Origin: Cornus controversa
Lineage: Eukaryota; Streptophyta; Magnoliopsida; Cornales; Cornaceae
Direction: 5' to 3'
Assembly (NCBI GenBank): GCA_026545225.1
Contig: CM048850.1
Span: forward strand, 8,791,501-8,855,500
DNA length: 64,000 nt
Shown here: positions 1 to 11,925 of the stretch, in pieces
How the letters are laid out: every line of letters begins with the position of its first letter
How positions within the stretch are numbered: the first letter of the stretch is position 1
Notes under the pieces: model-generated
The model's database searches: none
What the model was told of the DNA's origin: nothing
The model's input: only the letters and a program-made list of their open reading frames with translations
Made by a program: the position numbers and the translations under genes

Positions 1-620
1 CATGAAATGGGTCATGTGTATATGTTGAAAACATAACTGGCCACATAATTACGATGGATTGTAATGCATATTACGATACATCGCCACATTATGATGCATC
101 CAAATATCCATTACAATAAATATCCATTACAATATATCAAAAAATTGAGGAAATGAGAGGTCAAAAACAGTAGGTCTCGCAACTTGTTTCGCAATAGAGG
201 CAATGCATTGTAGTATTTCGATGCATTGTAACCCATGTTATGTTGTATTGTAATTGTGAGAAGCTGAGTTAATCTGTATTGAGTAAACAGGTGGGTGTGA
301 TGTACATTTGGGGTCCCATAGAGAGAATGATCATTGTATATGATGATATTGATGTATAAATAATGCTTCCCCTGATTTATGAAATGATAACTTAGATTGT
401 TGATCATTGTGATATATATCCAATGAGGGATTGATTTGTTGATAATGTAAAGGCTTCGGCGACAAGCCATGGCCCAGGATTTGGGGCATGATAGCTTGGT
501 ATCCAATCATGATATCGAAGCTGAATTGTATAAAGATAATTTATGTGGTTGAATGAACGGGTTCACTCTCCAGAGTTCGGGCTAGGACCAGGGAAGTCCC
601 GGCGGTCTGGATTTTGGGGC
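1..620. other. No gene; repeat-derived sequence with CGAT-type palindromes
   Basis: I see no supportable gene. The first 240 bases carry repeated short inverted motifs of the kind TTACGAT...ATCGTA and ATGCAT. Near 470-500 there is a 'ttggggcatga' string that resembles the 3' terminus shared by the Gypsy-type LTR pieces elsewhere in the window. The only long open frame, on the minus strand, has no recognisable domain and lies in AT-rich repeat sequence. Confidence 0.4.
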
Positions 621-629
621 ACAACAAGA

Positions 630-3600
630 CATATGCTCCACCTCCTCCTCGGTCTGTGGTGATAATTCTACCGAAAGTCTAAAGTGGGCTTCCAATGGAG
701 TACTCACAAGGTTTGATGCTTGCATATCGAAGCATTCAAGCACCTTCTCAATGTATTTCCTCTATGACAAATACAATCTGCCCGCTCCTCTGCCCCTATA
801 AATTTCCATACCCAAAATCCCCTTCGCGGCACCTAGATCCTTCATCTCAAATTAACCACTGAGCTAAGCCTTCAACATGTTAATTTCTGACATATTTCTG
901 CAAGCTATCAACATGTCATCAGCATAGAGCAACAAGTATAAATACGAAGCATCTGAGAGCCTCCTGTGATACACACAATTGTCGAACTTACTCCTGCAGT
1001 AGCCACTCCCAACCTCAAAGGTGTCGAATCGCTTGTACCACGATCTAGGAAACTGCTTCAGCCTATACAAGGACTTCTTCAGTAGGCAAATATGGTCTTC
1101 CTTTCCCAAAATCTCAAACCCCTCAAGCTGATACATATAAATCTGCTCTACCAACTCTCCATGCAAGAACGCATTCTTGACATCGAGTTGCTCAAGCTTC
1201 AAGTCATACAGAGCAAGTAACACTCAGATTAAGCTATGTTTCACAACAGGAGAGAAAACTTCATTGAAGTCCACCCCTTCCCTCTATGTATAGCCCTTCA
1301 CCACCAAGCGTGCTTTGGACCTCGCATCTTTCACTCCTAAAGTTCCTTCCTTTTTCTTCTAGCCCTTAAGCTTCTTGACTAGCTCCCAAGTCTGGATCTT
1401 ATGAAGAGACTTAATCTCCTCACCCATAACAATAGACCATTGTGCTGACTCTCCACCTGTGACGACCTCATGATAAGTACGCGGTGTACCTACTCATCAA
1501 TAAACTCTACCACACTAAGTGCATAAGCAACCAAATCAGCATGTGAAAAGCCATACTTTTGAGGTAGCTTAATCTCCTTCCTCAGTTTGTCTCTAGCAAC
1601 ATTATACCACTACAACTATACATCTTCTTCCTCAACCTGAAACTGCACCTGCTCATCATTCGATTGATCAGAAACACTCTCTAACTGAACCTCTAATAGC
1701 TCCACCTGCTCACTAACACCCTGAGCTCTAGCTGAATCAACTACCTCCTTTCTGCGAAGTAAGCATCGCAGACTCATGAAAGGTCACATCTCTACTAACA
1801 AATCATTTCTTTCCCGAAGCTTCTGGGCACCACAATCTGTAACCCTTGACCTCGGGCTCATAACCAAGAAATATACACTTCTTAGCCCTCAGTCCAAGCT
1901 TCCCCTCATTGACATGAGCATACGCAGGACACCCAAATATTCTCATATTATTGTAACTAGCAGGATAACTAAACTATTTCTCCTTCGGAGTCTTACAGTT
2001 GATAGTAGTCAATAGAGACCGGTTCACCAAGGAACAAGCTGTGGAAAAAGCTTCATCACAACACACTTTGTCTAACCCAGCATTAGACAATATACACCGT
2101 GCTCACTCCAATTGTGTTCTGTTCACCCGTTCTACAACTCCATTCTGCTGCGAAGATTTCCTCACTGTGCAGTGTCTCACAATCCCGTGAATCTTGTAAC
2201 CAGTTTAACCATCACAAAACTCCAAGTCGTTGTCTGTCCTCAAGCATTTAACTAGTTTTCTAGTTTGCTTTTCAATCAAGGTCTTCCACTGCTTGAATGT
2301 GACAAATGCCTCATTCTTGTGTTTCAGAATGTAAACCCAAAATTTTCAAGAAAAATCATTAATCAACGTCATCATATATCTACCACTGCCATGTGAATTA
2401 ACTTGAGAGGGAGCCCAAAGATCAAAATGAAAATAATCCATTGTGCCCTTGGTCCTGTGAATTCCCATTATGAACTTCACTCTGCACTGTTTTCTAAAGA
2501 CACAATGCTAAGAGAAATCCAGCTTCTCGATTTTCTGACCACCAAGCAGACTATGCTTACTCAGAACATCCATCCCCCTCTCACTCATATACCCAAGCCG
2601 CATATGCCACAATCTGGTAGTATCTATATCCGGATCCAAGGACGATACTGCAGCAGAACCTGTGATTGTGCTACCCTGCAGAGCATACAAACCATGTTGC
2701 TTCAGTCCCTTCATCACCACAAGGGCACCCTTCGAAACACTCTTGACTCCACCTTCAGCCTTGTAAATGTACCCGATGCAATCCAACGTACCCAGGGAAA
2801 TCAAATTCTTCTTCAGTTCAGGAACATACCTGACATCAGTCAGTGTTCTCACCATGCCGTCAAACATCTTGATTCAAACTGTACCGATACCTACAACCTT
2901 GCACGACACATTATTCCCCATCAGAACTTCCCCTCCAATGGAACGATAAGAGGTAAACCAATCTCTATTGGGATAAATGTTATACAACCTGAATCAAGTA
3001 TCCACTCCTCACTAGAGCCATAGACATAAATTGTGAGAACGCGACCACCATCTGAATCACTACCCTCTGCAATAGTTACCCCAATGGCTTCAGAGGATTT
3101 TCCTTTTCCCTTATTACGCTCGAAACAATCTTTCCTAAAGTGCCCTTCCTTGTGATAGGTGAAGCATTTCAACACCTTCGATTTGTTCTTAGACTTATAA
3201 CGACCTCTACTGCCAGACCCTCCCTTCTGATTTGTTTTCCCTCTAACAACCAAGTCCTCTGCCAAACTTTTTGTATTGCCCTAAAACGTTCTCCTTTGCA
3301 ACTCCTTAGATTTCAAAGATGCATTCACGTCTTCCATGGACAAATTAGTTCTGCCATACATCATCGTATCGACAAAGTTCTTGTACGAGGGTGCTAGAGA
3401 ACACAACAGAATAATAGCCTGATACAAAATCCTTTATTTTAACATTGATATTCTTCAAATCCATTATGACATCATTAACCTCGTCAATGTGGTTTTTCAG
3501 AGACGAACCTTCTTGCATCTAAAGAGTGAACAACCGTTTCTTTAGGTACAAGTGATTTGCAAGAGACTCCGTCATATAACGGGACTCCAAGTTGCTCCAC

Positions 3601-3690
3601 AACCCATCCGTCATAGTCTCTCTAGAAACTTATCGCAAAACCTAGTTACTCAAGCACAACAAAATCGCATTGTGTGCTTTCTCCACTCAT
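630..3690 (-). mobile_element. Copia (Ty1-type) LTR retroelement body, broken
   Basis: Fossil Ty1/copia element read on the minus strand. Parts in order from high to low coordinate: gag with a CCHC-type knuckle (about 2921-3265, [15 protein letters not shown]), the GAG-pre-integrase region (about 2508-2867, with LWHMRLGYMSERG), integrase (about 1750-2450), and reverse transcriptase (about 640-1500, with LDVKNAFLHGEL and YADDML boxes). The RNase H end and both LTRs are not present here. It is broken in many places. A second fragment of a related element (same gag region) lies at 15716-16421. Confidence 0.9.
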
Positions 3691-3718
3691 TTGGCATGAT
3701 GCCAAATGAATGGAGAAA
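3678..3718. repeat. Near-perfect 19-bp inverted repeat with 3-nt loop
   Basis: Arms 3678-3696 and 3700-3718 (left arm tttctccactcatttggca) are complementary except for one position, around the loop tga. The palindrome sits exactly where Copia gag homology ends and Gypsy-type LTR sequence begins, so it is probably a rearrangement junction. Confidence 0.8.
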
Positions 3719-3719
3719 A

Positions 3720-4245
3720 AGTACAATAGTATCAATTTAGATTTTTGGGTCAGCGGAGCCTAGGACGCAGGTTAGGTGGGCCCGGTAATCCGAAAATTTT
3801 CTGAAAAAATATTATTTTTTGTTTTAGACCAAATGAAATGTTAAATGAGTTAAAAAAGTGATTTCGGAACCATAGTCGCTTTCAAAATCGAAAACGGAGG
3901 TCGGGAGGGTACGTTAAGTGACCCAGGGGCATTTCGGTCATTTCGCGCCCCAAGATATTATAAATATCTAAAGGCTGAGATCTCAGCCATTACTTACAGC
4001 TGAATATATCTCACTCGCTCTCCCTCTTCATCTCTCTTCCTTCTCTCTGCATTTCGGAAGTGTTGGGCTTTGATTTGGAAATTCCCGAAGAAGGGTAAAG
4101 TGTTCTACGGGTCATGGGAGTCAGTTTGAACCGAATAAAGTTAATTTTGAGCAAGGTGAAACTTGGAGAAATTCTGGGATTTAGCTAGAGGAGGCTTTAA
4201 AGTTGAGGTAGGGCTATGAATTCCTTCTTTACTTTGATTCTATAG
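3720..4245 (+). mobile_element. Gypsy-type LTR fragment
   Basis: This stretch matches the sequence at about 15440-15715 at many positions, including cggaggtcggga, a TATA-like tataaatat near 3960 and then a CT-rich leader. That layout is typical of an LTR promoter and R region in plus orientation. It has no coding capacity. It is interrupted by the LINE at 4257-5423 and may resume for a short distance after 5440. Confidence 0.6.
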
Positions 4246-4256
4246 GTCACTTACTT

Positions 4257-5423
4257 TTTTTTTTTTCATAAGTAAAGATTTCATAGAAAGGCGCCCAAAC
4301 GGGGGATGCATCCCAAAGAACAATGCAAAAGTCAAAGCCTTAAGCTATCTACAAAAGTCAACAGGGACTCCAAAGAATTACAAAAGGAGCCCTCCGACCA
4401 AAAGAAAAGAAAGCTAAGAACAGAGTATCTAAAAACTCTCCAAGGATGTTCAATTTCTTCAAAAGATCTCTTGTTCCGCTCATTCCATAAAGCACACCAT
4501 AAGCAATGAAGAGCAACCCTCCATGAATGTCTAATGTCACGCCACACCCGAAATCCATCCCAAGCTGTAGTGCAGCTCGCCACCGACTTAGGCATGACCC
4601 ACTGAACTCAAAAAATAACACAAAGTAAATCACATCCTTCCCTCGCTCTAGGGCAATGAAGAAGAAGGTGATTAACAGTTTCCTCCCCCTGCTTACACAT
4701 ACAACACCAATTCGCCAAGATGTGTCCTTTCTTTCTTAGATTATCCATGGTCAAAATCTTCCCCATGGAAGCCGCCCACACAACGAAGGCGACCTTCAAA
4801 GGAGCTGTAGAATGCCAAATTCCTTTCCAAGGAAAGAAAGCCCGTGAGACTTCACCAAACTCTGATAAAATGACCGAACCTCAAATCTCCCATGGCTCGA
4901 GCCAGTCCATACCACCTCATCACACCCCACCCCAGGACACACCTGTCCATAAAGAAAGGCCAAAAATTTCATCATCTCCTCCACCTCCCAATCGTGCATA
5001 AGTCTCTCAAACTGAATATCCCAAATTAGTCGTCTGCCATAAAGAGGATAGCACTGAGCGACCATAATCTGTCTATCCAATGCAATTCTGGCAAGTCTCG
5101 GAGAAAGCATCCATTACACCAATGATCATTCCAGAAACTTACAAACCGACCATCCCTCACCCTAAAGCGGATGTGCTTGGAGAACTCGTTCTAGCCCTTC
5201 GCAATATACCTCCTTCATCCTACCCCCACTGGTGTCCTCAGCATTACGGAGCACCATCCCCCTCTATCGTCTCCGTATTTAAGACAAATAACCCGCCTTC
5301 AAAACCTGTCCCTCTCCGTCCCAAACCGCCAGAACCACTTTCCCAAAAGAGCTTTATTAAACAAATTCAATTTCCGCACCCCTAGCCCTCCCCTCTGAAT
5401 AGGGAGACAAATCTGCTCCCAAC
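4257..5423 (-). mobile_element. 5'-truncated L1-type LINE with target-site duplication
   Basis: The minus-strand frames encode the reverse-transcriptase zinc-binding (zf-RVT) region typical of plant L1 elements: FAVW-like KVAFVVWAASMGKILTMDNL, then CCMCKQGEETVNHLLLHCP near 4640-4790, preceded by a SHGRFEVRSFYQSL motif near 4830-4900. The element ends in a poly(A) tract, seen as a T run at 4257-4269. A 16-bp direct repeat (tata-g/a-gtcacttactt) at 4241-4256 and 5424-5439 flanks the copy, the signature of target-primed reverse transcription. The copy is truncated at its 5' side, and its frames are broken, so it is dead. Confidence 0.9.
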
Positions 5424-5429
5424 TATAAG

Positions 5430-5690
5430 TCACTTACTTGTGACATGAAATTCTTCCATGAGTTGTTATGTGAAATTTGATGTTTCTTGCATATATAAAT
5501 TTTAGTTGACTTTAGTCAAATGGAAAGCCCAAGGGAAAAAAGTAAAACTTAGGAGCAATCCACCAACAAAACACTTAACAAAATAAAGTTAATTGAACAA
5601 TGTGAAGAAAGCTAATGTGTAGACATCATGGACCAATCTGTTTCTTCGCAGAAAATATTATTCTGGATTCTGGGGTAAACAAGAAAGCCT
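5430..5690. other. No gene seen
   Basis: AT-rich sequence after the LINE target duplication. It may continue the LTR sequence that the LINE entered. Nothing further can be supported. Confidence 0.3.
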
Positions 5691-5699
5691 TGGTTGCTG

Positions 5700-6020
5700 A
5701 CATAATCAACCAGAATCAGTGGATTTGGCCTATTCCTATGTCCATGGACACTTTGGATCTTCAGACTAGTATTTCTTCTCATTTACTTCCTGATTTTACT
5801 AAGGCTGATTAGTTAGTTTGGCTGCCTAGAAATGGAGATTTTTCAGTCAAATCTGCTTAGGATCAACCAGAATCAGTGGATTTGGCCTATTCCTATGTCC
5901 ATGGACATTTTGGATCTTCATACTAGTATTTCTTCTCATTTACTTCCTGATTGTACTAAGGCTGATTAGTTAGTTTGGCTGCCTAGAAATGGAGATTTTT
6001 CAGTCAAATCTGCTTAGGAT
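5700..6020 (+). mobile_element. LINE fragment (region before zf-RVT), tandemly duplicated
   Basis: Two head-to-tail copies with a 157-bp period (caaccagaatcagtgg at 5707 and 5864). Each translates to a LINE-like segment ending in LVWLPRNGDFSVKSA, the conserved stretch just upstream of the zinc-binding domain in plant L1 polyproteins. The frame is short and contains stops. The two copies differ at only a few positions, so the duplication is younger than the LINE insertion. Confidence 0.7.
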
Positions 6021-6150
6021 CAAGTAAGGCCAGGCTTATGACCCAACAAAAGTTATTTTCCAAAGGTATCATCTAAAGGGTTAGCTGTGTTCTTTGTAAA
6101 GATAGAACAGAGGACAGAGATCATCCAAATGTTTACCAAGAAACACTATA

Positions 6151-6610
6151 AAAGGATACCAAGAAAATTTTCCAAGGAACCATTGTCCCGGAAAACTTTT
6201 GGGAGAAAGAAAAGAATCCCTAAGACTCCATGTAATGCAAGCTAAAAAGCGTGTGAGGTTGAAAACAATTAGGACTTTCAAATTGAGAATACATTTCAAA
6301 GAGAACTTACTAAATCAAATAAACACAATTAAGTCTTATTACAATTATAAATTTTCATTTTCCTAAAGCAAACAACAGAAAATGTAAAATTTCATATATT
6401 TTTTACTTCTTTACCTAGGTTCCCCAGCAACCAACCAAAGGATACCGAGGAAATCTTCCAAGGAACCATTTCCCCGTAAAATTTTTGAGAGAGAAAAAAA
6501 TCTCTAAGACTCCATGTAATGCAAACTAAAAAGAAAAAGTGTGCGACGATGAAAGCAATTAGGGCTTTAAAGTTGAGAATACATTTCAAAGAGAACTTAT
6601 TAAATCATTT
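6151..6610. repeat. Diverged direct duplication, 286-bp offset
   Basis: The block 6151-6325 (aaaggataccaagaaaattt onward) recurs at 6437-6610 with scattered changes, including shared ctaagactccatgtaatgca and aatacatttcaaagagaact strings. No coding function is recognised. The offset between copies is 286 bp. Confidence 0.7.
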
Positions 6611-7135
6611 GAATATTAAAACTAAATCATTGAATCTCAAAGAGGTCTTGGCAAAGGAATCGAAGAACATAAAAGGAAAAGGAAAAAATTATACACAGCT
6701 TGTGAAAGGCAAAAGAAAAAAGAGAAACCCACTTTGAAACCCATGCATGTGCATTGGATGAAGCTTTGTGTGCAGAAGATGAAGAGGAGTAGGAGAGACA
6801 GATAACTTACTATTGAAAGTTTGAAACCCTTGTGCTATGGAGACTAGTGGAGGAAACCATGTGCGATGGAGACCAGAGAGAGATGAGAGATGATTTACAA
6901 CTGTGAGATGAATGCCCACTCAAATCAAAACAACGCTGTACATTTTGATATAACCCAAAAAATTCATTCAGCACCTTTTTTTTCCCACTAAATTTTGAGA
7001 ACCAAAAACGGCATCGTTTTTGGGGCCTTTTCCATTAAAAAAAATATTTACCTGTTTTTATATATATATATTTTTAGACAATATTAAATTTTTTTTTTTT
7101 TTTTGCCAAAATACAACATCTGTGAAGGAAAATCA
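6611..7135. other. No gene; short palindromic motif near 7005
   Basis: AT-rich, no conserved reading frame. An imperfect palindrome aaaacggcatcgtttt at 7005-7020 is followed by long T and TA runs. It may be a transposon end, but no partner end was found. Confidence 0.3.
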
Positions 7136-8260
7136 ATAATTATTTGGTGGTATATTTTCCCGCCAAAATGAAGAGGAAAATACTTGGTACATAAAAAATA
7201 TACTCAATTCGCTTATAACAATGAAAAATTTTAGTATATTCAATATAGTTTTCCTTTAGTAAAAAATAAATTATAAATATTATTTCACATACAAATATAG
7301 TTCCCTTATAGTAATGAAAAATTTTAATATGCGTTATACACACAAATTTCGAGTCTAGAAATAAAGAGAGAAAAAGTGGAACAAATATTAATTTTACTGA
7401 GTTTGTAAAATCAATGAGTTCAATCCTGTGTGAATTCTTTACAAAAGAAAGTATCATCTGATTCAATCTCCTTTTTCGGTTGGATTCAATGGCTGTTGGA
7501 GCTTGATGTTGAATCAAGTTTTTGAGATGGAGTCTTCTTCAAGTATCTTTGTTATTGAAAGAAAACCAAAAGAAATTATGATTGAGGGCTGAAGAAGTTT
7601 GCTCTTGATCAGTGTCTTTAATGATTCTTCGAGCTTGTGGGAGAACGACATGACATCGATGTGCTTGTTCTTTAGAGTTTTGTCAATGTTCTTGATGATT
7701 CTTTAAACTTGTGGAAGAACGGCACGACGTGGATGTGCTTGTTGTTCTTCAGAGTTTTATATGTTCTTGATGATTTTTGAACTTGTGGAAGAAAGGCACA
7801 ACGTCGATGTTCTTGTTGTTCTTCAGAGTTTTGGATGTTGGATGAATGCAAAGTCGGATAGGGCTTCAAGTCTTCTCACTAAGTCCTCCCCTCATTCTCC
7901 AGCCCTCTACCTCTATTTATAGGCTCCATGAAAGGAGTAGAATTGTAAATTAGATTGAACTTGATATATCCCATTAATATATATTTATTATTTATGATAA
8001 TTATCACTTATAATAATTATCTAAATTGATATATATATCATTAAGATAATTATTATTTGACCCATTTCAAGTGGGTCTCATATGTGATGATGGATCTAGT
8101 TACTCTTGATAAACTCCCAATTAATCTTGTTTGACTTTTTAATCAATCAAATGGTGGTCAAATCCATGTAAAATTTTAATGTCTATGTATCCAATATTAT
8201 TCAATATAGTTTTCCTTTATTAAAGAACAAATTGTAAATGCTGATGACCATTCTGGCACG
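7136..8260. mobile_element. Unclassified repeat, possibly an LTR, with 74-bp tandem repeats
   Basis: Contains three head-to-tail copies of a 74-bp unit (cttgtgg at 7634, 7708 and 7782; about 7614-7836). A string 'attcaatatagttttccttta' near 7237 recurs near 8200, about 960 bp apart. A tatttataggc TATA-like segment near 7914 would suit an LTR promoter. No protein domain is recognised, so the class is open. Confidence 0.35.
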
Positions 8261-8559
8261 ACCTGGATCATATTACATATATATTCATATTAATATTTCT
8301 ACATTTGGTTTTATTATTCTAATTTTCATATATTTAAGTAAATTAATTTAAATAATAAATAATTATAAATTTTAATTATATCTAATCTTGTTTTTAATAT
8401 ATGATTTACATTAATTTAAGAATATTAGGTTTTATATATGATAAGAAAATTTGATAGAAAATATAAATTTCTTAAAAAGACAAACATTTAAAAATATAAA
8501 GAAATTCATCTTTAAAATTGTTTACAATATCAATTAGTGTGTGTACTTCATCTTAGTAA
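8261..8559. other. No gene seen, very AT-rich
   Basis: Low-complexity AT-rich DNA. It carries one copy of the string ttaatatttctacatttggtttt that recurs at about 8757 and 9120. Confidence 0.3.
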
Positions 8560-9310
8560 TATTTTATTAATATCTACACATTTGCTTAATAACTAGTATA
8601 AGACTAATAGACAGTCTTCTCTTCGGCTAATGACACCTATATAAGTTTCATTCATTATCTTTTAGAAAACCTATATTACTGTGCACTTTTACGTTGATCA
8701 GTTAATGATTTGACTCAACGAAACATAGGTGGAATTACTATTTTCTATTTTCTTTATTAATATTTCTACATTTGGTTTATAACTATGAGATTAATAGACT
8801 TAGGCGTTATTTGATAAAACTGAAAATTAACTACTAAAAATTTTAAGAGGTGAATTTTAAGTGCTGAAGTTTTTAAGTGGTAGTTAAAAAATAAATAGTT
8901 TTTTATATTTTTTGAATTTTCAACATTTAGCATTTAGTGATAAGTGATGTCACTGTCACTTAAAATTTTACTCTATTTTAAGTGGTGTTTATCGTTTTCC
9001 GTGATATTCAAATTGCGTTATCAAACACACTTAATTGAATAAACGTTTAATCTGTTCAGAATTAAGCGCTGAATTGAGTTATCAAACAACACCTTAGATT
9101 ACTATGTTCCATTTTCTTTATTAATATTTCTACAATTGGTTTTGTTGACTTATTTAATAAATATGAGACTAGTAGACTTAGTTTTCTCTCCAGTGACACC
9201 AATATAAGTTCCATTCACTGTCTTTTATAAAATTTATAATATTTTTCCCTTTGACTTTGATCCATCAATATTGACTCAAAGGAACATATGTTAGATTACT
9301 ATGTTCCATT
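8560..9310. repeat. Diverged direct repeat pair flanking a MITE
   Basis: The segment at about 8560-8755 (aatagacagtcttctcttcgg, gacacctatataagtttcatt, tgactcaacgaaacatagg) recurs diverged at about 9120-9300 (gtagacttagttttctctcc, gacaccaatataagttccatt, tgactcaaaggaacatatg). The MITE at 8803-9093 lies between the copies. Confidence 0.6.
8803..9093. mobile_element. Tourist-like (PIF/Harbinger) MITE
   Basis: 291-bp non-coding element with terminal inverted repeats ggcgttatttgataa and ttatcaaacaacacc, flanked by TTA on both sides (8800-8802 and 9094-9096). TTA duplications and GG-N-GTT-type ends are hallmarks of Tourist-like MITEs of the PIF/Harbinger superfamily. It has no coding capacity. Confidence 0.8.
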
Positions 9311-9690
9311 GTTTCATGTAACATATATTTGACATATACAATGGATTACTATCTCTAAAAATTGAAGTCATTAAATTACTTTCATTTCAATTTTTTTACT
9401 TAATTAACACTCAACGTTTAATAAACATACATTATGCGTGACTATAAATTAGAGTAAGAATGCTAATAAAAAAGAGTAGGGCCTAAAAGTTATTTAAGAT
9501 TGGTCATCGATAATATATGAAAAACTACTAATAACTTTTCTCACTACTAAGAAAAAAAATATATTATATTAAAACAATTGTCTATAAATAAGTTTATTAT
9601 TCACTAGAAGATATAATATATATTCTCTCTCTCTCTCTCGATTTATAATTAAAGCTTTACGGGATTAAGCATGAATTACTTTAGAATCAT
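9311..9690. other. No gene; includes a short (CT)n tract
   Basis: AT-rich DNA with a tctctctctctctctc run near 9625-9640. No gene or element end could be supported. Confidence 0.3.
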
Positions 9691-9699
9691 TGATATGAT

Positions 9700-10790
9700 G
9701 CTATGTTGCTTATATTTTTTGAATAAGCTATGGTTGATTCAATTTTGAAAGCATGTGCCATATAGCTTTGAAATTGGAATGATGAGCATTGTGTTTATGC
9801 CATGTAGTCGATAGGAATGCCATGATTAGCATTTCATATAGGTCGGTATCGAGTTGGCACTTAGGTTGGTTTGGGCATTTCTAATGGGCACATGATCGCT
9901 CACCCCTTCCCCCAAAACATTTAAGATAAGGCACCGGTCATGGATTCTTAGAAGTGTTACGATTGGAAATACTTGGACATCTTTTGAGCTTTTGCACATT
10001 TTGGACTATGTATGCCATGTTGGGTTATTTTTGGGGCAAGTTGGAAATTTTTGTGGTAAAAGTGTAATTGGACCATGGACAAATGTGTTGTATATTTATA
10101 TTGTTTTTCTTTTGTATTTTCCCTCTTTTCCTCAAAGTTGTATTATTTTTTTGACAAGTGGAATTAATTGAGATGAATGTATTTTGGATATGAATTAATG
10201 TATGATCAATGCACTATAATGTCGCTATAAATTTCTTATGCTATGAATGATCTTAGCTGAGTTTTTGGAAAACTTGGAATGTTGGATTTGGTATGGATTT
10301 TCATGCCTTAATGTTCATGAGTGTGTTTGGATTGAGGCTTGGAGAGGTGAGATTTTAGGTTAAAAAGTTTTTCAAAAAAACCAAGTATCAGGAAAGTCAC
10401 ACTCGTCCTACTTTTTGTGTACCGGTCCGACATTTCTGGGCACTTTGGACCTGCAGAAAGTCCCACCGATCCTACTTTTTGAGGACCGGTCCTACTTTCA
10501 ATATTTTTTCCTCTCAACTTCGACAGGTCATAACTCCTCCGTTTCAAACCCTAATCAAGTGATTCTTTTTTTGAAATTGAGTATTTTTAAACCCTCTTTC
10601 CAATGGTTTCATTTTTAGCCTAAGATCATAAACATACAAGGAGTTATGTATATGCACTTGTGTGACAGAATCATTTGAAGGGTTGTATGGTTGAGGTTGT
10701 GGGACCAACGAGTACAAATTGTTTGTCTTATTTCTTAATCACCCCCATCTCCTTCACTCTTAATTGGGTGTGGAAAATCAGGGCGTGACA
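9700..10790 (+). mobile_element. Gypsy-type LTR fragment ending in GGGCGTGACA
   Basis: Shares blocks with the longer LTR at 33600-36073: the 'catttcat...atcgagttg' and 'gctcacccc' segment near 9820-9910, and the 'cataactcctccgtttcaaa' and 'tttttaaaccctctttccaatgg' segments near 10530-10610. It ends in gggtgtggaaaatcagggcgtgaca at 10766-10790, the same type of terminus as the pieces ending at 16993 and 38095. It is non-coding, and its left boundary is not defined. Confidence 0.7.
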
Positions 10791-11060
10791 GTATTGAAGA
10801 TATCATATGTTTTGGATGTTAATCTTCGACCATTCCCAGAGCCAACCGATAAAGATACATAGAAGATTATTGAAGAAAGAAAAAAGGGAGGAAGTTGAAT
10901 TGGTCTACAGAGGCCACATTCTGAATACACTTTCAGACTGATAATTTGATCTCTACACTCCTGTGAAGTCTCCTCTAGAAATTTGGAATGCCTTGGAATT
11001 AAAGTACAAAACAGAGAAATTAGGTATCGATAAATTTCTAATTTTTAATTACATGAAAAC
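10791..11060 (+). mobile_element. Copia gag fragment (UBN2-type)
   Basis: Short plus-strand piece whose translation, read locally, shows LYTPVKSPLEIWNALELKYK followed by TEKLGIDKFLIFNY. This is the conserved gag segment of Copia elements (UBN2 / retrotran_gag family). It abuts the LTR terminus at 10790. It is a dead scrap with no LTR of its own. Confidence 0.75.
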
Positions 11061-11269
11061 GATGAGGTGAGGCTTGCGATTTTTAAAGGAAATTTGTAGA
11101 GAGAAACGTGATCCACGAATTTGTGAAAGTGTGAGAGAGGCGTGTCTAAGAGGGAGAGTGGAAGATTTGATTTGGTGGGCCAGAAATAAAAGTCAGGATT
11201 GGTTTGCGGGAACTAAAAATTTTAAACACAAGGAATAGGGAGGCTGAACCAAAAACTGCTTTCAAATTC

Positions 11270-11471
11270 TTTTTAACCGCTGCTATATTGTGATGTAGTG
11301 GCTATAATTGCGGCATTTATTAAAAAGCATTTAATATACACATTAGTTCATCACTTATTACATATTTTGGCAGCACTTGCAAAAATGTGTCACCAAAAAT
11401 AACATTTGGAGGCAATTTTATAAAAACGCTACAAATAAAATGCTGCCAAAGACAGACTTTGTTGTAGTTAT
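11270..11471. mobile_element. CACTA-type transposon terminus with subterminal repeats
   Basis: The right edge reads agactttgttgtagtt (about 11455-11470), the reverse complement of the CACTACAAC-type terminus of plant CACTA elements, with the last base changed. Inside are repeated units in both orientations around GCGGCATTT, TTTGGCAGCA, GAGGCAATTT and GCTGCCAAA, as expected of subterminal transposase sites. The left end is not recognised, so this is a fragment. Confidence 0.55.
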
Positions 11472-11925
11472 TCACAAGAGCTATTGATTACTGCCAGCTT
11501 ATTCTAAACACTAACCCTAGTAGTATTCTTGTGACCTTTATTAATAGACTAACACTTGACGTTCCTGCAAGATTTGATTATAAAATGATTCTAATTTTGA
11601 AGAATTGTTTTGTAATTCTTTGGGAAAACAATTATTTTCAAAATCCTTTAAAGTGTTTTTAGATTACTAAATTAAATAAGTCTATCGTCATACTCTTTAT
11701 AACTCCTGGTAACATAACAAAACCTTTTTCTTTTTCTTTTTTTTACCTGTTTGTAAGTTTTAATAATTTTATTGATTATTTATTTATTTGATAAATTATA
11801 AAACACTCCTAAAATGTCTAATGATTTGTAATTTCTAAACCACCTAAATTTTTAACATGTTACTCCTTTTTCAAAAAATTACTGTTTGTAGTGTTTCAAG
11901 ATCACAGTTTCTCTCTCAAAGTCTA
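11472..11925. other. No gene seen
   Basis: AT-rich DNA between the CACTA end and a LINE fragment. No conserved frame or terminal repeat was found. Confidence 0.3.

Noticed and set aside
111-506. 131-codon minus-strand open frame
   Set aside because: No domain, biased AT-rich composition, and located in repeat-derived sequence.
7140-7517. 125-codon minus-strand open frame, Ile/Phe-rich
   Set aside because: Low-complexity AT-rich translation without homology, lying in a probable LTR.
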